A stretch of 64,000 nucleotides of DNA from Pseudoalteromonas sp. XMcav2-N (GTDB lineage: Bacteria; Pseudomonadota; Gammaproteobacteria; Enterobacterales; Alteromonadaceae), in NCBI RefSeq assembly GCF_024124545.1, contig NZ_JAMXSF010000009.1, forward strand, positions 1 to 64,000, in the 5' to 3' direction. The position numbers and the translations under genes were made by a program. The notes below the pieces were generated by a model. The model saw only the letters and a list, made by a program, of their open reading frames with translations. It had not been told where the DNA came from and made no database searches. Below are positions 37,617 through 48,005 of this stretch, piece by piece (position 1 is the stretch's first letter; every line of letters begins with the position of its first letter).

Positions 37617-39063
37617 TTTTGGTAGCGAGCACGTTGAACAACATTTACTGACTGACAGTGACTTAACCCGGGAGCAGCTACAGCAGACGCTGGCATATAT
37701 TCATCAGCACAAGGTGGATTATGCCGACCTGTATTTTCAGTCCAGCTACCACGAAACCTGGGTATTGGAAGATGGTTCCGTCAAAGAGGGCAGCTACAAC
37801 ATAGAACGCGGTGTGGGAGTGCGTGCTGTAAGTGGTGAAAAAACCGGTTTTAGTTACTCTGATGCCATTAATATCGAAGCATTAAATCAGGCTGCAATGG
37901 CGGCCAGAAGCATTGCACAGCAAGGTGAAGACAAGCAGGTGCAGGTGTTCACTGACGTCAAAGCGGCGACCCAATTTGAGGCAACTCAACCGTTACTGAG
38001 TATGAGTGATTCTGAGAAAGTCGCTTTATTACGTGAAGTAGAAGCCGCCATTCGTGAATTGGCTCCGGAGGCTGAGCAGGTGGTTAGTTCAATGTCTGCC
38101 GTATACGAGGAAGTGTTGGTTGCCGCCAGTGATGGCACCTTTGCAACGGATATACGCCCTCTGGTGCGTTTAAACTGCTCTGTATTACTGGCTAAAAATG
38201 GTCGTCGTGAGCGGGGCAGTGCCGGTGGTGGCGCGCGTCTCGACTACAACTATTTCCGCGAGTTGGTTGATGGTAAACCGCGGTGGCAACAGTATGTCTC
38301 CAAGGCTGTTCACCAGGCTAGGGTTAATCTGGAAGCGGTTGATGCACCAGCGGGCACTATGCCTGTGGTATTGGGGGCTGGCTGGCCAGGTGTTTTACTG
38401 CATGAGGCCGTTGGTCATGGCCTTGAAGGTGACTTTAACCGCAAAGGAGCGTCAGCATTTAGCGGCCGTGTCGGCGAGCAAGTCGCATCCAGCCTGTGCA
38501 CTGTGGTGGACGATGGAACGCTGAATGATCGCCGAGGCTCATTGAACATTGATGATGAAGGGACTCCAGCAGGTTATAACGTCCTGATCGAACAGGGCGT
38601 ATTGAAAGGTTATATGCAGGACAAGCTCAATGCCAGGTTGATGGGGGTGGCACCGACGGGCAATGCCCGGCGTGAATCCTACGCGCACTTGCCAATGCCA
38701 AGAATGACCAATACCTATATGTTGCCTGGTGAACATAGTCAGAGTGAGATTATAGCGTCGGTCAAGAAGGGGATCTTTGCGCCTAACTTCGGCGGTGGTC
38801 AGGTGGACATTACATCTGGTAAGTTTGTGTTTTCTGCGTCGGAGGCCTATCTGATAGAGGATGGCAAAGTGACACAGCCCATTAAAGGTGCCACGCTGAT
38901 CGGTAATGGTCCGGACGTAATGCAAAAAATTTCTATGCTAGGTAATGATCTGGAGTTAGACACGGGTGTCGGTGTCTGTGGTAAAAGTGGGCAGAGCGTA
39001 CCTGTCGGGGTGGGTCAGCCCAGTCTGAAAATTGACGAACTCACCGTTGGTGGCACCGCTTAA
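37609..39063 (+). CDS. tldD: Metalloprotease TldD
   Basis: 484 residues, standard length. The zinc motif [11 protein letters not shown] (HExxxH with a later Cys ligand in [11 protein letters not shown]) is visible. With PmbA (TldE) it forms a heterodimeric protease that degrades unfolded peptides; in E. coli it processes microcin B17 and the CcdA antitoxin. Last gene of the mre operon; pmbA lies only 770 bases further on. Confidence 0.97.
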   Translation: MSNFGSEHVEQHLLTDSDLTREQLQQTLAYIHQHKVDYADLYFQSSYHETWVLEDGSVKEGSYNIERGVGVRAVSGEKTGFSYSDAINIEALNQAAMAARSIAQQGEDKQVQVFTDVKAATQFEATQPLLSMSDSEKVALLREVEAAIRELAPEAEQVVSSMSAVYEEVLVAASDGTFATDIRPLVRLNCSVLLAKNGRRERGSAGGGARLDYNYFRELVDGKPRWQQYVSKAVHQARVNLEAVDAPAGTMPVVLGAGWPGVLLHEAVGHGLEGDFNRKGASAFSGRVGEQVASSLCTVVDDGTLNDRRGSLNIDDEGTPAGYNVLIEQGVLKGYMQDKLNARLMGVAPTGNARRESYAHLPMPRMTNTYMLPGEHSQSEIIASVKKGIFAPNFGGGQVDITSGKFVFSASEAYLIEDGKVTQPIKGATLIGNGPDVMQKISMLGNDLELDTGVGVCGKSGQSVPVGVGQPSLKIDELTVGGTA

Positions 39064-39068
39064 GAACT

Positions 39069-39103
39069 CACCCGCAGTAGCACTATGTGTGACGCTGCGG
39101 GTG
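39069..39103. terminator. Hairpin between tldD and darP
   Basis: CACCCGCAG (39069-39077) pairs perfectly with CTGCGGGTG (39095-39103) around a 17-base loop, between two convergent genes. The flanking sequence is only moderately T-rich, so I rate it as a likely but weak bidirectional terminator. Confidence 0.55.
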
Positions 39104-39119
39104 TATATAGCCAAGGCTG

Positions 39120-39641
39120 TTATGGCAAGATCAATTCTTTAAGCAACTGAAACAGCTCTTTATAACCTTTCCCCGGTTTTTCTGCCTGTTGCTCTTTCTT
39201 TGCCTGACGTACCAGCTGTCTCAGCTTTTGGCGCTCCAGTGTCGGGTGTTCATCAAGTAGGGCGTTGATCTTGTCATCACCTTTGGCGATCAGCTCATCT
39301 CTGAGGTTTTCGACCTGATTGAGCAAGACATCGGCCTGATTATTCCTGTTCAATATCAGATCCAGGCTTTGCTGTAATTCATCTACATTGCTGGTGGTAC
39401 GCAATTGTTTGGCGATGAAGTTCAGGTGACGGCGGTAAGCATCATGTTTACCGCGTAGCTTGTCGGCCAGATCCATAGCTGCAACCAGTTCAGGGGTGAG
39501 CGGGATCTTCTCTCTTTGCTTCTTGCCTAACTGGGCGATATCAACACCTAGCTGATGGTACTGCTGCGCATCGCGTTTTAGCTCGCTTTTTGAGACGTAA
39601 ATGATCTCTTCTTCTGGCTCTTGAGTCGGTTTTTTGGCCAT
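39120..39641 (-). CDS. darP: Ribosome-associated protein DarP (YjgA)
   Basis: 173 residues, charged and helical, starting MAKKPTQEPEEEIIYVSKSE; the DUF615 pattern QLGVDIAQLGKKQREKIPL and RRHLNFIAKQLR is clear. DarP binds pre-50S particles and helps their late maturation. The frame is open upstream to 39911, but the start at 39641 gives the family N-terminus and length. Divergent from pmbA, as in E. coli. Confidence 0.95.
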   Translation of the reverse strand: MAKKPTQEPEEEIIYVSKSELKRDAQQYHQLGVDIAQLGKKQREKIPLTPELVAAMDLADKLRGKHDAYRRHLNFIAKQLRTTSNVDELQQSLDLILNRNNQADVLLNQVENLRDELIAKGDDKINALLDEHPTLERQKLRQLVRQAKKEQQAEKPGKGYKELFQLLKELILP

Positions 39642-39832
39642 GGTATCGCACTTAATCAAGTTATTAATGACCTGATTATACCAGAAGTAAGAAAAGCAGT
39701 AACGTCTGCGATTGCACCAGCTATATGCACGCAATACGCTTGCCTGGAAATCAGAATCTTTGTGCGAGTCACAGCGTAATGGCGCGGGCTGTGTTAGGAT
39801 TAAGGAAGTACTATGATTTGTGGAAGAAAAAC

Positions 39833-41179
39833 ATGAGCCAGCAGCAAGATCCCATTTGGACGCAGATTGATGAAGTGAAACAAGCCGTGTTCGATGTCCT
39901 TGACTACGCAAAGCAACTTGGCGCGACCTCCGCTGAGGCGTCGATGAGTCGAACTTCGGGTTTGTCCGTTAGCACCCGTATGGGTGAAGTTGAAACGATT
40001 GAATTTAATCAAGATGGTGGTCTGGGCCTGAGTGTGTATGTGGGTCAACACAAAGGCTCGGCATCGACTGCCGATCTGGGCCCTGATGCCTTACGCTCTG
40101 TTGTGGAAAAAGCCGTTGAAATCGCCAGGTTTACCTCCGACGATCCGTGCAACGGTGTGGCTGATGCGGATCTTATGCCAACACAAGTGCCTGATTTGGA
40201 TCTCTTTCATCCCTGGACTCTAACCCCGGAAGAAGGCGTAAAGCGATGTCTTGAAGCCGAGCAGGCCGCATTAAATTTTGACCCACGTATCGTTAATTCA
40301 GATGGTGCCAGTGTGGCCAGCCATCAGGGCTTACGTGTCTATGGCAATAGCCACGGGTTTTTGGCTGGTTTCCCGCGTACCCGGCATACATTAAGCACTA
40401 TGGTGATTGGGGAAGAAAATGGCGTTATGCAACGTGACAACGCCTATTCTATCTCACGCTTGCATACTCAGCTGCGCGATGCCACAGCTGTGGGGGTGGA
40501 AGCGGCGGAGTCAACACTGGCAAAGTTAAATAGCCGTAAGCTGGATACGATGCGGGTGCCTGTGGTGTTTCGTGCGGACATTGCTAACAGCCTGTTTGGT
40601 CATTTGGTATCGGCAATTGGCGGTGGTGCCTTATATCGAAAGTCGAGTTTCTTGCTGGATAGTCTGGGGAGCGAGGTGTTTGACCCCTGTGTTTCAATCA
40701 AGGAACAACCGCACATGCTGCAGGCTTTAGCATCCAGTCCGTTTGATGCGGAAGGCGTGCGTACGGTTGAGCGCGATATTATCAAAGACGGCGTGCTGGA
40801 GACGTACCTGTTGCCCAGCTATGCCGCCAGACGTTTAGGTATGCGCAGCACCGGTCATGCCGGGGGGATCCACAACTGGCTGGTACAAGCAACGGAACCG
40901 GATCTGGCTGCTTTACTACGCACCATGGGACGCGGCTTGTTAGTGACAGAGTTGATGGGGCAAGGCGTAAACACAGTCACAGGAGATTATTCGCGTGGTG
41001 CAGCGGGTTTTTGGGTAGAAAATGGCGAGATCCAATATCCGGTCAGTGAGATCACCATTGCCGGCAATCTCAAAGAGATGTTTAAGTCTGTCAAAGCCAT
41101 TGGTGGAGACATTGAAACCCGAGGTGCAGTACAAACGGGTTCAGTGCTTATTGAAAGCATGCAAATTGCTGGTCAGTAA
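39833..41179 (+). CDS. pmbA: PmbA/TldE, metalloprotease partner
   Basis: 448 residues, the family length. The conserved N-terminal GATSAEASMSRTSGLSVSTRMGEVE and the C-terminal GVNTVTGDYSRGAAGFWVENG and ITIAGNL segments are present; the HExxxH motif of TldD is absent, as expected for this subunit. It forms the TldD/E heterodimer. The ATG at 39833 follows TGGAAG at a good distance; the longer open frame from 39725 is not needed. Confidence 0.96.
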   Translation: MSQQQDPIWTQIDEVKQAVFDVLDYAKQLGATSAEASMSRTSGLSVSTRMGEVETIEFNQDGGLGLSVYVGQHKGSASTADLGPDALRSVVEKAVEIARFTSDDPCNGVADADLMPTQVPDLDLFHPWTLTPEEGVKRCLEAEQAALNFDPRIVNSDGASVASHQGLRVYGNSHGFLAGFPRTRHTLSTMVIGEENGVMQRDNAYSISRLHTQLRDATAVGVEAAESTLAKLNSRKLDTMRVPVVFRADIANSLFGHLVSAIGGGALYRKSSFLLDSLGSEVFDPCVSIKEQPHMLQALASSPFDAEGVRTVERDIIKDGVLETYLLPSYAARRLGMRSTGHAGGIHNWLVQATEPDLAALLRTMGRGLLVTELMGQGVNTVTGDYSRGAAGFWVENGEIQYPVSEITIAGNLKEMFKSVKAIGGDIETRGAVQTGSVLIESMQIAGQ

Positions 41180-41203
41180 CATGCTTACCTGATATCTGGC
41201 TGC

Positions 41204-42589
41204 TTAAACCAGCAGCCAGGTCGCGGTGCCCAGAAAGGCGAAAATGCCTACTATGTCGGTGACCGTCGTTAGCACCACACTGCCTGCCAGAGCAGGGTCT
41301 ATATTCATCCTTTTCAGGATCAAAGGGATGCTGGCTCCGGCGATGCCTGCAGCGACCAGGTTCATAAACATCGCAAAGGCGATCACGCCACCGAGTACAA
41401 AATCCCATTGCCACAGTGCAATCACGCCTGCTATGAGCAGTGACCATAGCAGGCCATTTAATGCGCCAATGGCTAATTCTTTTCCGAGCAGAAAGCGTTG
41501 GTTAGTGGCATTCACATGGCCAAGTGCAATGCCCCGAATAACCAGAGTCAGTGTCTGACTACCTGCAACCCCACCCATACTTGGCACTATGCCATTTAAG
41601 ACAGCCAGGATCGGTAAAATATCTAAGGTGCCTTCAAAAAAGCTGGCAACAAAAGCGGCCATCAGTGCAGTAAGCAGGTTAATCCCTAACCAGATGGAGC
41701 GGCGCCGGCTACTTTTCCACACTGGTGCAAAGGTATCTTCCTCGTCATCAAGACCAGCCATACTCATCAGGCTGTGTTCTGCATCTTCACGAATGACATC
41801 AACGATGTCATCGATGGTGATACGGCCCAGCAGATGTGCGTTATCGTCGACTACCGGGGCTGAGATCCAGTTGTGGCGCTCAAACAACTGAGCGACATCG
41901 CTTTCATCCATGGAAATGGGAATGGTCTCACGCTCATCATTCATAAGCTCCTTGACGAGCTTATCAGGCTGGCTGGTGAGTAACATACTGATAGAAAGAG
42001 AACCCAAAAAGCAATTGTCTTTGTCAACGACGTACAGATCATCCGTACCAGCAGGCAGGTCGCCTTTAAGGCGCAAGTAACGCAAGACAACGTCCAAAGA
42101 TACATCCGGGCGAATGGTCACCGTATCTGTGTTCATCAGGGCGCCGGCGGAGTGCTCTACATAAGACAGCGCCTGTGTCGCTCGGGCTCTGTCTTGCGAG
42201 TCCATAGCACCGATAACATCCTGATAAACAGGGTCTGGCAGGCTTCTCAGGACCTCACCCAGGTCGTCATCGTCCATGTCCTCGGTTGCCGCAGCAATGA
42301 GCTCAGGCTCCATCTTGGCGATGATGCTGAGTCGTACGTCTTCTGACAGCTCCTCTAGCACGTCACCCTGAATATCCGGGTCAACCAACTGCCAAAGCAG
42401 AGTTCTGACCTTATGCGGAGAGGACTCAAGGAGTAATGCGGTGTCACAGGGCGGAATTTCGGCTAATGTGCGCCTGACTTGAACAAACTGACCACTGTTG
42501 AGGGCATTGGTAACTTGCTGTAATAGCTCCAGTGTGTAGTCTTGTTCAAAAACTTCAGGCATAGGCGTCCCAGATTGGATAGTCGACAA
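41204..42589 (-). CDS. mgtE: Magnesium transporter MgtE
   Basis: 461 residues. A cytoplasmic N domain (about 20-135), a tandem CBS domain (about 140-265) and five membrane helices (about 290-461) with the conserved PILAVLNGIVPSMGGVAGSQ segment. The channel is gated by Mg2+ binding to the N and CBS domains. The stop codon lies within a hairpin, CTGGCTGC/GCAGCCAG at 41196-41219, between this gene and convergent pmbA. Confidence 0.96.
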   Translation of the reverse strand: MSTIQSGTPMPEVFEQDYTLELLQQVTNALNSGQFVQVRRTLAEIPPCDTALLLESSPHKVRTLLWQLVDPDIQGDVLEELSEDVRLSIIAKMEPELIAAATEDMDDDDLGEVLRSLPDPVYQDVIGAMDSQDRARATQALSYVEHSAGALMNTDTVTIRPDVSLDVVLRYLRLKGDLPAGTDDLYVVDKDNCFLGSLSISMLLTSQPDKLVKELMNDERETIPISMDESDVAQLFERHNWISAPVVDDNAHLLGRITIDDIVDVIREDAEHSLMSMAGLDDEEDTFAPVWKSSRRRSIWLGINLLTALMAAFVASFFEGTLDILPILAVLNGIVPSMGGVAGSQTLTLVIRGIALGHVNATNQRFLLGKELAIGALNGLLWSLLIAGVIALWQWDFVLGGVIAFAMFMNLVAAGIAGASIPLILKRMNIDPALAGSVVLTTVTDIVGIFAFLGTATWLLV

Positions 42590-42742
42590 TTAAGCTTGTC
42601 ATGATTGTAAAGCGCGCCGATTATAGGCTTATGATAATTATAGCTGTTTTAATATCAATTAGTATAACTAAAAAGCAGCATTAAGTGATGCAAATAGCCT
42701 TGCTATGGCACAGCTGGTGGCTGCGTAAAAAGGGGAAGGGAG

Positions 42743-43021
42743 CTACTCGGATTCGTTAAATTTATCGTCTATCAGATTACCAATTGCACTTAAAGCTTGC
42801 TCGGCATCAGGCCCTTCACATACGACTTTGACTTCCTTACCCTGACTGCTTTCCAGCAGCAGTAGCGCCAACACGCTGTCGCCCTCAGCCGCTTTGTCTC
42901 CCTGAAAGAGCGTGATATTGGCGTCGAACTGAGCCGAAAGCTCAGCCAGAACACTGGCTGCACGGGCATGCAGGCCCAATTTATTTTGGATCAAAAAGGT
43001 ATCTTCAAAGCGTTGTGTCAT
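42743..43021 (-). CDS. npr: Phosphocarrier NPr of the nitrogen PTS
   Basis: 92 residues of the HPr fold with the phosphorylation site His18 in LGLHARAASVL and the second helix motif AEGDSVLALLLL. It passes phosphate from EI-Ntr to PtsN. The start overlaps the rapZ stop by four bases, and it is the last gene of the rpoN cluster, as in E. coli (also called ptsO). Confidence 0.93.
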   Translation of the reverse strand: MTQRFEDTFLIQNKLGLHARAASVLAELSAQFDANITLFQGDKAAEGDSVLALLLLESSQGKEVKVVCEGPDAEQALSAIGNLIDDKFNESE

Positions 43022-43863
43022 TTTTCTTGTTCGCGGTGATGGATTTTCACGTTGCTATGTGTGCGGGCAAAGCGTTCACCCAACGTTTGAGCCAGGTAAA
43101 CAGAGCGATGCTGACCGCCAGTACAACCAATCGAAATTGTCAGGTAACTGCGGTTGTTACGCTCAAGGTGTGGTAGCCAGGTTTGCACAAAAGTTTGTAT
43201 TTGCCAGGTGAACTTTTGCACCAGACTATGGCTTGCTAGATAGTCAATGACAGGCTTATCTAGCCCAGTCAAAGGCTTAAGTTCTGGCTCCCAGTGAGGG
43301 TTAGGGAGAAAGCGGGCATCAAAAACATAATCAGCTTCTTTTGGGATACCATGCTTAAAACCAAATGATTCGAACGTAATAATTAATTGCTTGTCTTTTT
43401 TACCCAGTATCTTCTCACGGATCTGCTCTGCGAGCTGATGAATGCTCATGTCCGTTGTATCGATTGTAATATTAGCGCGACGGATCAATGGATCCAGCAG
43501 CTCTTTTTCTTTTTTGATTGCTTTGTCCAGCGATAGATCCGCTAATGACAGTGGGTGCAGACGGCGTGTTTCGGAGAAGCGGCGGATCAGGATTTGATCT
43601 TCACTATCCAGGTAAAAAATATTCGGCTCAGCAAATCCTGGTAAATACTCCAGAATATCGTCGAGTTCTTGCTGATCTTTTGGCAGGTTGCGCACATCAA
43701 TACTGACGGCAATTTTATCGTAGCTGTCGGATACACTGCGCACTAACGCGGGCAGAAGGTTAACAGGGATATTATCGGCGCAGTAGTAACCAAGGTCTTC
43801 CAGTACACGCAAAGCGACCGATTTTCCCGAGCCAGAACGACCACTGACAATAATTAGCTGCAC
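43018..43863 (-). CDS. rapZ: RNase adapter RapZ
   Basis: 281 residues. Walker A GRSGSGKS at 8-15, the conserved GCTGGQHRSVY segment and the basic C-terminal stretch are present. RapZ guides RNase E to the small RNA GlmZ and so controls amino-sugar synthesis in enterobacteria; it also binds nucleotides. In the usual place between ptsN and npr. Confidence 0.96.
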   Translation of the reverse strand: MQLIIVSGRSGSGKSVALRVLEDLGYYCADNIPVNLLPALVRSVSDSYDKIAVSIDVRNLPKDQQELDDILEYLPGFAEPNIFYLDSEDQILIRRFSETRRLHPLSLADLSLDKAIKKEKELLDPLIRRANITIDTTDMSIHQLAEQIREKILGKKDKQLIITFESFGFKHGIPKEADYVFDARFLPNPHWEPELKPLTGLDKPVIDYLASHSLVQKFTWQIQTFVQTWLPHLERNNRSYLTISIGCTGGQHRSVYLAQTLGERFARTHSNVKIHHREQEK

Positions 43864-43875
43864 AAAAACTCTCCG

Positions 43876-44331
43876 TTAGTTGTCAAACTCTTCAATTATC
43901 GAGAATAACTCCTGATCATCGTGAGCTTGTCTGATACGTTTACAAAACACCTTGTTTTTAAGTTTATCAGCGATTGTTGCCAAGGTCTGCAAATGTTGTT
44001 GATTTTCTCCTTCAGGTACGATGAGTGCCACAAAAATGTCGACGGGTTGATTGTCGATGGCGTCAAAAGCAATACCTTGTTGATTAACGAGGAGCATAGC
44101 GACGACTTTATCGATCCCCGGAAGGCGGCCGTGGGGTAGTGCAATCCCTTTGCCTATACCTGTACTGCCAAGTTTTTCTCTACTGAGAAGTGAATCCAGA
44201 ATATCATGGGCATTGCTGTCTGGCAGCTGACTATGTGCCAACTCGCTGATGTATTCTAAAATACGTTTTTTGCTATTAAAAAGGACCGCAGCTTTGCTGC
44301 AGTCCTGTGAAATCAATGAGCTTAGTTTCAT
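43876..44331 (-). CDS. ptsN: PTS IIA-like nitrogen regulatory protein PtsN
   Basis: 151 residues of the PTS IIA (mannitol/fructose) fold with the phosphorylation His67 in KGIALPHGRLPG. PtsN is the terminal acceptor of the nitrogen PTS and affects potassium uptake and other functions. The start follows the hpf stop by two bases, with no clear ribosome binding site, so it is probably coupled. Confidence 0.96.
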   Translation of the reverse strand: MKLSSLISQDCSKAAVLFNSKKRILEYISELAHSQLPDSNAHDILDSLLSREKLGSTGIGKGIALPHGRLPGIDKVVAMLLVNQQGIAFDAIDNQPVDIFVALIVPEGENQQHLQTLATIADKLKNKVFCKRIRQAHDDQELFSIIEEFDN

Positions 44332-44333
44332 GA

Positions 44334-44621
44334 TTAGTGTCGAGTTAGCTTCTCTTTGTGCTTGATCACCTGACGATCAAGCTTATCGATGAGTCCGTCT
44401 ATTGCGGCATACATATCCCGGTGTTCGGTCGAGGCGAAAATCTCCCCTCCGTTCACATGTAATGTGGCTTCTGCTTTTTGGATGAGCTTTTCGACATCTA
44501 GGATTACATGCACATTGTTGATGTGATCAAAGTGCCTTTCTAGCTTCGCAAACTTGTTTGTTACATAGTCTCTTAACGAATCGGTGATTTCTACATGTCG
44601 ACCAGTTAAATTTAGTTGCAT
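44334..44621 (-). CDS. hpf: Ribosome hibernation promoting factor HPF (short form)
   Basis: 95 residues, the short form without the C-terminal dimerisation domain. Typical segments are MQLNLTGRHVEITDSLRDYV, HINNVHVILDVEK and DMYAAIDGLIDKLDRQV. HPF binds the 30S decoding region and, with RMF, makes 100S ribosomes in stationary phase. The ATG at 44621 has AAGGAAA about seven bases upstream; an ATG two codons earlier is too close to it. Confidence 0.95.
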   Translation of the reverse strand: MQLNLTGRHVEITDSLRDYVTNKFAKLERHFDHINNVHVILDVEKLIQKAEATLHVNGGEIFASTEHRDMYAAIDGLIDKLDRQVIKHKEKLTRH

Positions 44622-44646
44622 AAGCATTTTCCTTCTGTAGTTACGT

Positions 44647-46155
44647 CTAAATCAAGCTCTTACGCTGATTCGACGGTGGGATAGCCAAAGACTCTCGGTA
44701 TTTGGCAATTGTACGTCTAGCCACTTTGATCCCTTGATCTGCCAATACGTCCGCGATTTTGCTGTCACTTAATGGCTTAGCTGTATTTTCTGCGGCAATT
44801 AACTTTTTGATCAATGCTCTGATTGCAGTCGAAGAGCATTCTCCTCCGTTTTCAGTGCTGACATGGCTTGAGAAGAAATACTTCAACTCATAAATACCGC
44901 GCGGCGTGTGCATATACTTTTGCGTTGTTACACGTGAAATTGTGGACTCATGCATGTCGACCATTTCGGCCACATCATTGAGTACCATAGGTTTCATTGC
45001 CTCGGGGCCATGTTCAAAGAATGCCTGTTGTTGTTGCACAATGCAATTGGTAACTTTCAATAAAGTTTCATTGCGGCTTTCGAGACTTTTAATAAACCAT
45101 TTTGCCTCTTGCAAGTGCGAGCGGATAAACTGACTGTCGGTGCTCGACTTGACTGAACGAGACATAGCAGCATAGTGATCGTTTACTCTTATCTTCGGCA
45201 TAGAGTCCGGGTTGAGTTCAACAACCCAGCGGCCTTTCACTTTTTTCACCGAGACATCCGGTATCACATAGTCTGCTTCTTCTTGCACTATACTGGCGGC
45301 AGGCTTGGGGTTAAGACTGTGGATCAGGGTCATGACTTCTTTAAGCTCAGCTTCTTTGAGCTTAGTCTTTTTCATCAAAGTTCGGTAGTCACGACTTGCG
45401 AGTAGATCGATATGTTCCGTCAGAATCTCTTTGGTTTGGGTTAACCACGGAGTGGCTGGATCAAACTGATTGAGCTGGATACACAAACATTCCTGCAAGC
45501 TGCGGGCTGCAATACCAACGGGATCAAATAATTGAACTCGTTTCAGTACGGCTTCGACTTCATCCAATTCGATTTGTTCGTCGTCATTGTCATGATTCAT
45601 ACTCTCAACAATGTCTTCGCAGCTGATAGTTAATAAACCAGCGTCGTCAACGGCTTCGACGATTGCCAGAGCAATGGCTCTGTCAGTTGGGCTAAAGGGC
45701 GTGAGCTCCAGTTGCCACATCATGTATTCTTGCAGCGTCTCAGTGGTTTTTCCCTGATAGATGGTTTCATCTTCTGGCATAGGGCCAGAGCTGCTTGCCG
45801 GGGCGGCACTGATGTACTCATCCCAGGTGACGTCCATTGCCAGATCGTCACTGACGGTGTCTTTGTTTAATGCAGCGTCGCTGTCTTGCTCATAGTCACT
45901 GACAGCCGAGTCCTCAAAGCTGTCACTATCATTGGTTGCGTGTTGATCTAACTCAGTATCCGATTTGGACTGTGTTTCATTATCGTGTGATTCAGACTCA
46001 CCCTCTTCCACTTCCAACAAAGGATTGCTATCAAGCGCTTCTTGGATTTCTTGTTGGAGATCTAGCGTACTCAACTGTAACAGACGAATAGCCTGTTGCA
46101 GCTGTGGTGTCATTGTCAGTTGCTGCCCCATGCGCAGCTGTAGCGATTGCCTCAT
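44647..46155 (-). CDS. rpoN: RNA polymerase sigma-54 factor
   Basis: 502 residues. Region I is Gln/Leu-rich ([20 protein letters not shown]), region II is acidic (about 50-125), then the core-binding and HTH domains, and the RpoN box [10 protein letters not shown] near 479-488. It directs RNA polymerase to -24/-12 promoters of nitrogen, flagellar and other genes. Confidence 0.98.
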   Translation of the reverse strand: MRQSLQLRMGQQLTMTPQLQQAIRLLQLSTLDLQQEIQEALDSNPLLEVEEGESESHDNETQSKSDTELDQHATNDSDSFEDSAVSDYEQDSDAALNKDTVSDDLAMDVTWDEYISAAPASSSGPMPEDETIYQGKTTETLQEYMMWQLELTPFSPTDRAIALAIVEAVDDAGLLTISCEDIVESMNHDNDDEQIELDEVEAVLKRVQLFDPVGIAARSLQECLCIQLNQFDPATPWLTQTKEILTEHIDLLASRDYRTLMKKTKLKEAELKEVMTLIHSLNPKPAASIVQEEADYVIPDVSVKKVKGRWVVELNPDSMPKIRVNDHYAAMSRSVKSSTDSQFIRSHLQEAKWFIKSLESRNETLLKVTNCIVQQQQAFFEHGPEAMKPMVLNDVAEMVDMHESTISRVTTQKYMHTPRGIYELKYFFSSHVSTENGGECSSTAIRALIKKLIAAENTAKPLSDSKIADVLADQGIKVARRTIAKYRESLAIPPSNQRKSLI

Positions 46156-46199
46156 GTATCTCTAACAATCCTTTTTGTTATTTACTTCTAATCTTATAA

Positions 46200-46925
46200 C
46201 TATAGCCTGAATTGCTCACCTAGGTAGACATCCCGTACGGTTTGATCGGCCAGAACATGCTCCGGGGTGCCTGCTGCTATCAGTTCACCATGTGACACTA
46301 TATAAGCTTTCTCACAGACGTCCAGCGTTTCACGCACATTGTGGTCTGTAATCAATACGCCGATACCGCGGTTTTTTAGGTGTTCAATAATTTTCTTTAT
46401 ATCTAACACTGAAATGGGATCAACACCAGCGAAAGGCTCATCCAATAAGATAAATTTTGGATCTGCCGCAAGCGCGCGTGCAATTTCTACCCGACGCCGT
46501 TCACCGCCCGACAATGCCATGCCCTGGCTGTCACGGATATGCTGAATATTAAACTCATCTAATAACTCGTTGAGGATAACTTCTCTTTGCTCTTTACTGA
46601 GTGCTTTTCGGGTTTCCAGAATCGCCATCAAATTTTGATACACTGTGAGTTTACGGAAAATCGAGGATTCTTGTGGCAAATAACCTATGCCCAGGCGTGC
46701 TCGGCTGTGCATTGGGAGTAAAGTGATATCTTGATCATCAATATGAATGCTGCCTTTGTCACTCGGCACTAAACCTACGATCATATAGAAAGTCGTGGTT
46801 TTACCCGCACCATTAGGGCCAAGCAGGCCAACAATGCTGCCTGCCTCAACGCTCAATTCGACGTTTTTGACAACTTGTCTGCCCTTGTAGCTCTTGGCCA
46901 GGGCAGTTGCTGTTAACTTACTCAC
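46200..46925 (-). CDS. lptB: LPS export ABC transporter ATPase LptB
   Basis: 241 residues with Walker [10 protein letters not shown], signature [15 protein letters not shown] and Walker [15 protein letters not shown]. LptB drives extraction of LPS from the inner membrane together with LptF and LptG. The start overlaps lptA by four bases. Confidence 0.98.
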   Translation of the reverse strand: MSKLTATALAKSYKGRQVVKNVELSVEAGSIVGLLGPNGAGKTTTFYMIVGLVPSDKGSIHIDDQDITLLPMHSRARLGIGYLPQESSIFRKLTVYQNLMAILETRKALSKEQREVILNELLDEFNIQHIRDSQGMALSGGERRRVEIARALAADPKFILLDEPFAGVDPISVLDIKKIIEHLKNRGIGVLITDHNVRETLDVCEKAYIVSHGELIAAGTPEHVLADQTVRDVYLGEQFRL

Positions 46926-47461
46926 GGATTACCCTTCTTTTGTGCATTCTTACTGCTCTCTTTTTCGGGCAAAAGAATGGTTCTTACACGATTTTTCTCT
47001 TGTTCACCCCGTTGTGCGCTGATCAGCTTTTTCTCCATATCATAGACTATGGTTTGTGCGCTGATTTTCTGGCCTGCCTGGCTTATTTCTGCACCCCCTT
47101 TGATGGTCAGCATACGATTTGCCACGTCATAACGCACTTCTTTGGCGGTTGCTTTTAGTAACGAACCATCAGCCTGGCGCTCTTGAAATACCGCCGGGTT
47201 ACCTGTAGCGACCAGTAGTTGTTTGTTTTTTCCCAGCTCTTCTCTGCGGTGGACCTCGAGGCGATCTGCCAAAATTGTCCTGTCGCCATGGATGATTTCA
47301 ACGTTTTCTTCGAATACACCAATGTTGGTTTGTAATTGTGCCAGCTGAGTACCCGAGCTGATAATGACCTGATCGACTACCTTTTCTTCTGCATAAGCGC
47401 TGGGTTGAAATGCACTTAATGTACACAGTAGGATCAGGGAATAAGTTAATTTATTGCTCAT
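46922..47461 (-). CDS. lptA: LPS transport periplasmic protein LptA
   Basis: 179 residues with a signal peptide (cut near SAYAEE) and an OstA-type beta-jellyroll (about 25-150) with the repeated [14 protein letters not shown] and [10 protein letters not shown] strands. LptA forms the periplasmic bridge that carries LPS. The ATG at 47461 is placed inside the 3' end of lptC; a longer frame from 47518 would lack a signal peptide at its start. Confidence 0.95.
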   Translation of the reverse strand: MSNKLTYSLILLCTLSAFQPSAYAEEKVVDQVIISSGTQLAQLQTNIGVFEENVEIIHGDRTILADRLEVHRREELGKNKQLLVATGNPAVFQERQADGSLLKATAKEVRYDVANRMLTIKGGAEISQAGQKISAQTIVYDMEKKLISAQRGEQEKNRVRTILLPEKESSKNAQKKGNP

Positions 47462-48005
47462 AATAAATCGTTTTAGTGTGGTTGATGAGTTCAATGATTT
47501 CGGTATTGAGATCGGCAATCAACCCCTTGCCCGAAATGGTTAAGTTAGGCCCGGTAATTTCAACCGGGTGTTCGGAACGCATATGCTTTTCGCTAATATC
47601 GACTTGCACATGATCCGCATTGATGTGCTTTATCATTGCGTTGTCGGTCAGATTTGTTGCTTGTACCTGGCCTTCTAATATGAGTGTGTTATTACCATAT
47701 AATGTGGCTTCATTGGCCTTTAGTTGCCAGTTTTGCTGATCGTTATGAAGCGTAAAAATAGGCGCTGTAAAGTGGCTGAAGCCAAGCTCCTGATAGAGCT
47801 CCATTCTATCGGCGGTGATCTGATAGCTCAGCTGGCCATTCTCAGCATAATTAGTCTGCTTAAGGTCGAGAGCAACATAATCAGGTTTGGCTAATACTTC
47901 TTCAGACTTTGGCGCTGTTTGTCCTGACTGGGTTAAATAAGGATACCACAGCCAAAGCATCGTCAGACTGAATACAATGAGCAACAGGACGCGGAGCACG
48001 GTCAT
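47451..48005 (-). CDS. lptC: LPS export protein LptC
   Basis: 184 residues: one N-terminal membrane helix (about 5-22), then a periplasmic jellyroll with the pattern ADRMELYQELGFSHFTAP and ANEATLYGNNTLILEGQV. It connects LptBFG to LptA. Overlaps kdsC by four bases and lptA by eleven. Confidence 0.95.
   Translation of the reverse strand: MTVLRVLLLIVFSLTMLWLWYPYLTQSGQTAPKSEEVLAKPDYVALDLKQTNYAENGQLSYQITADRMELYQELGFSHFTAPIFTLHNDQQNWQLKANEATLYGNNTLILEGQVQATNLTDNAMIKHINADHVQVDISEKHMRSEHPVEITGPNLTISGKGLIADLNTEIIELINHTKTIYYEQ

Noticed and set aside
39642..39911. N-terminal extension of DarP
   Set aside because: The family N-terminus begins at the ATG at 39641; the upstream codons lie in the divergent promoter region and overlap the pmbA leader.
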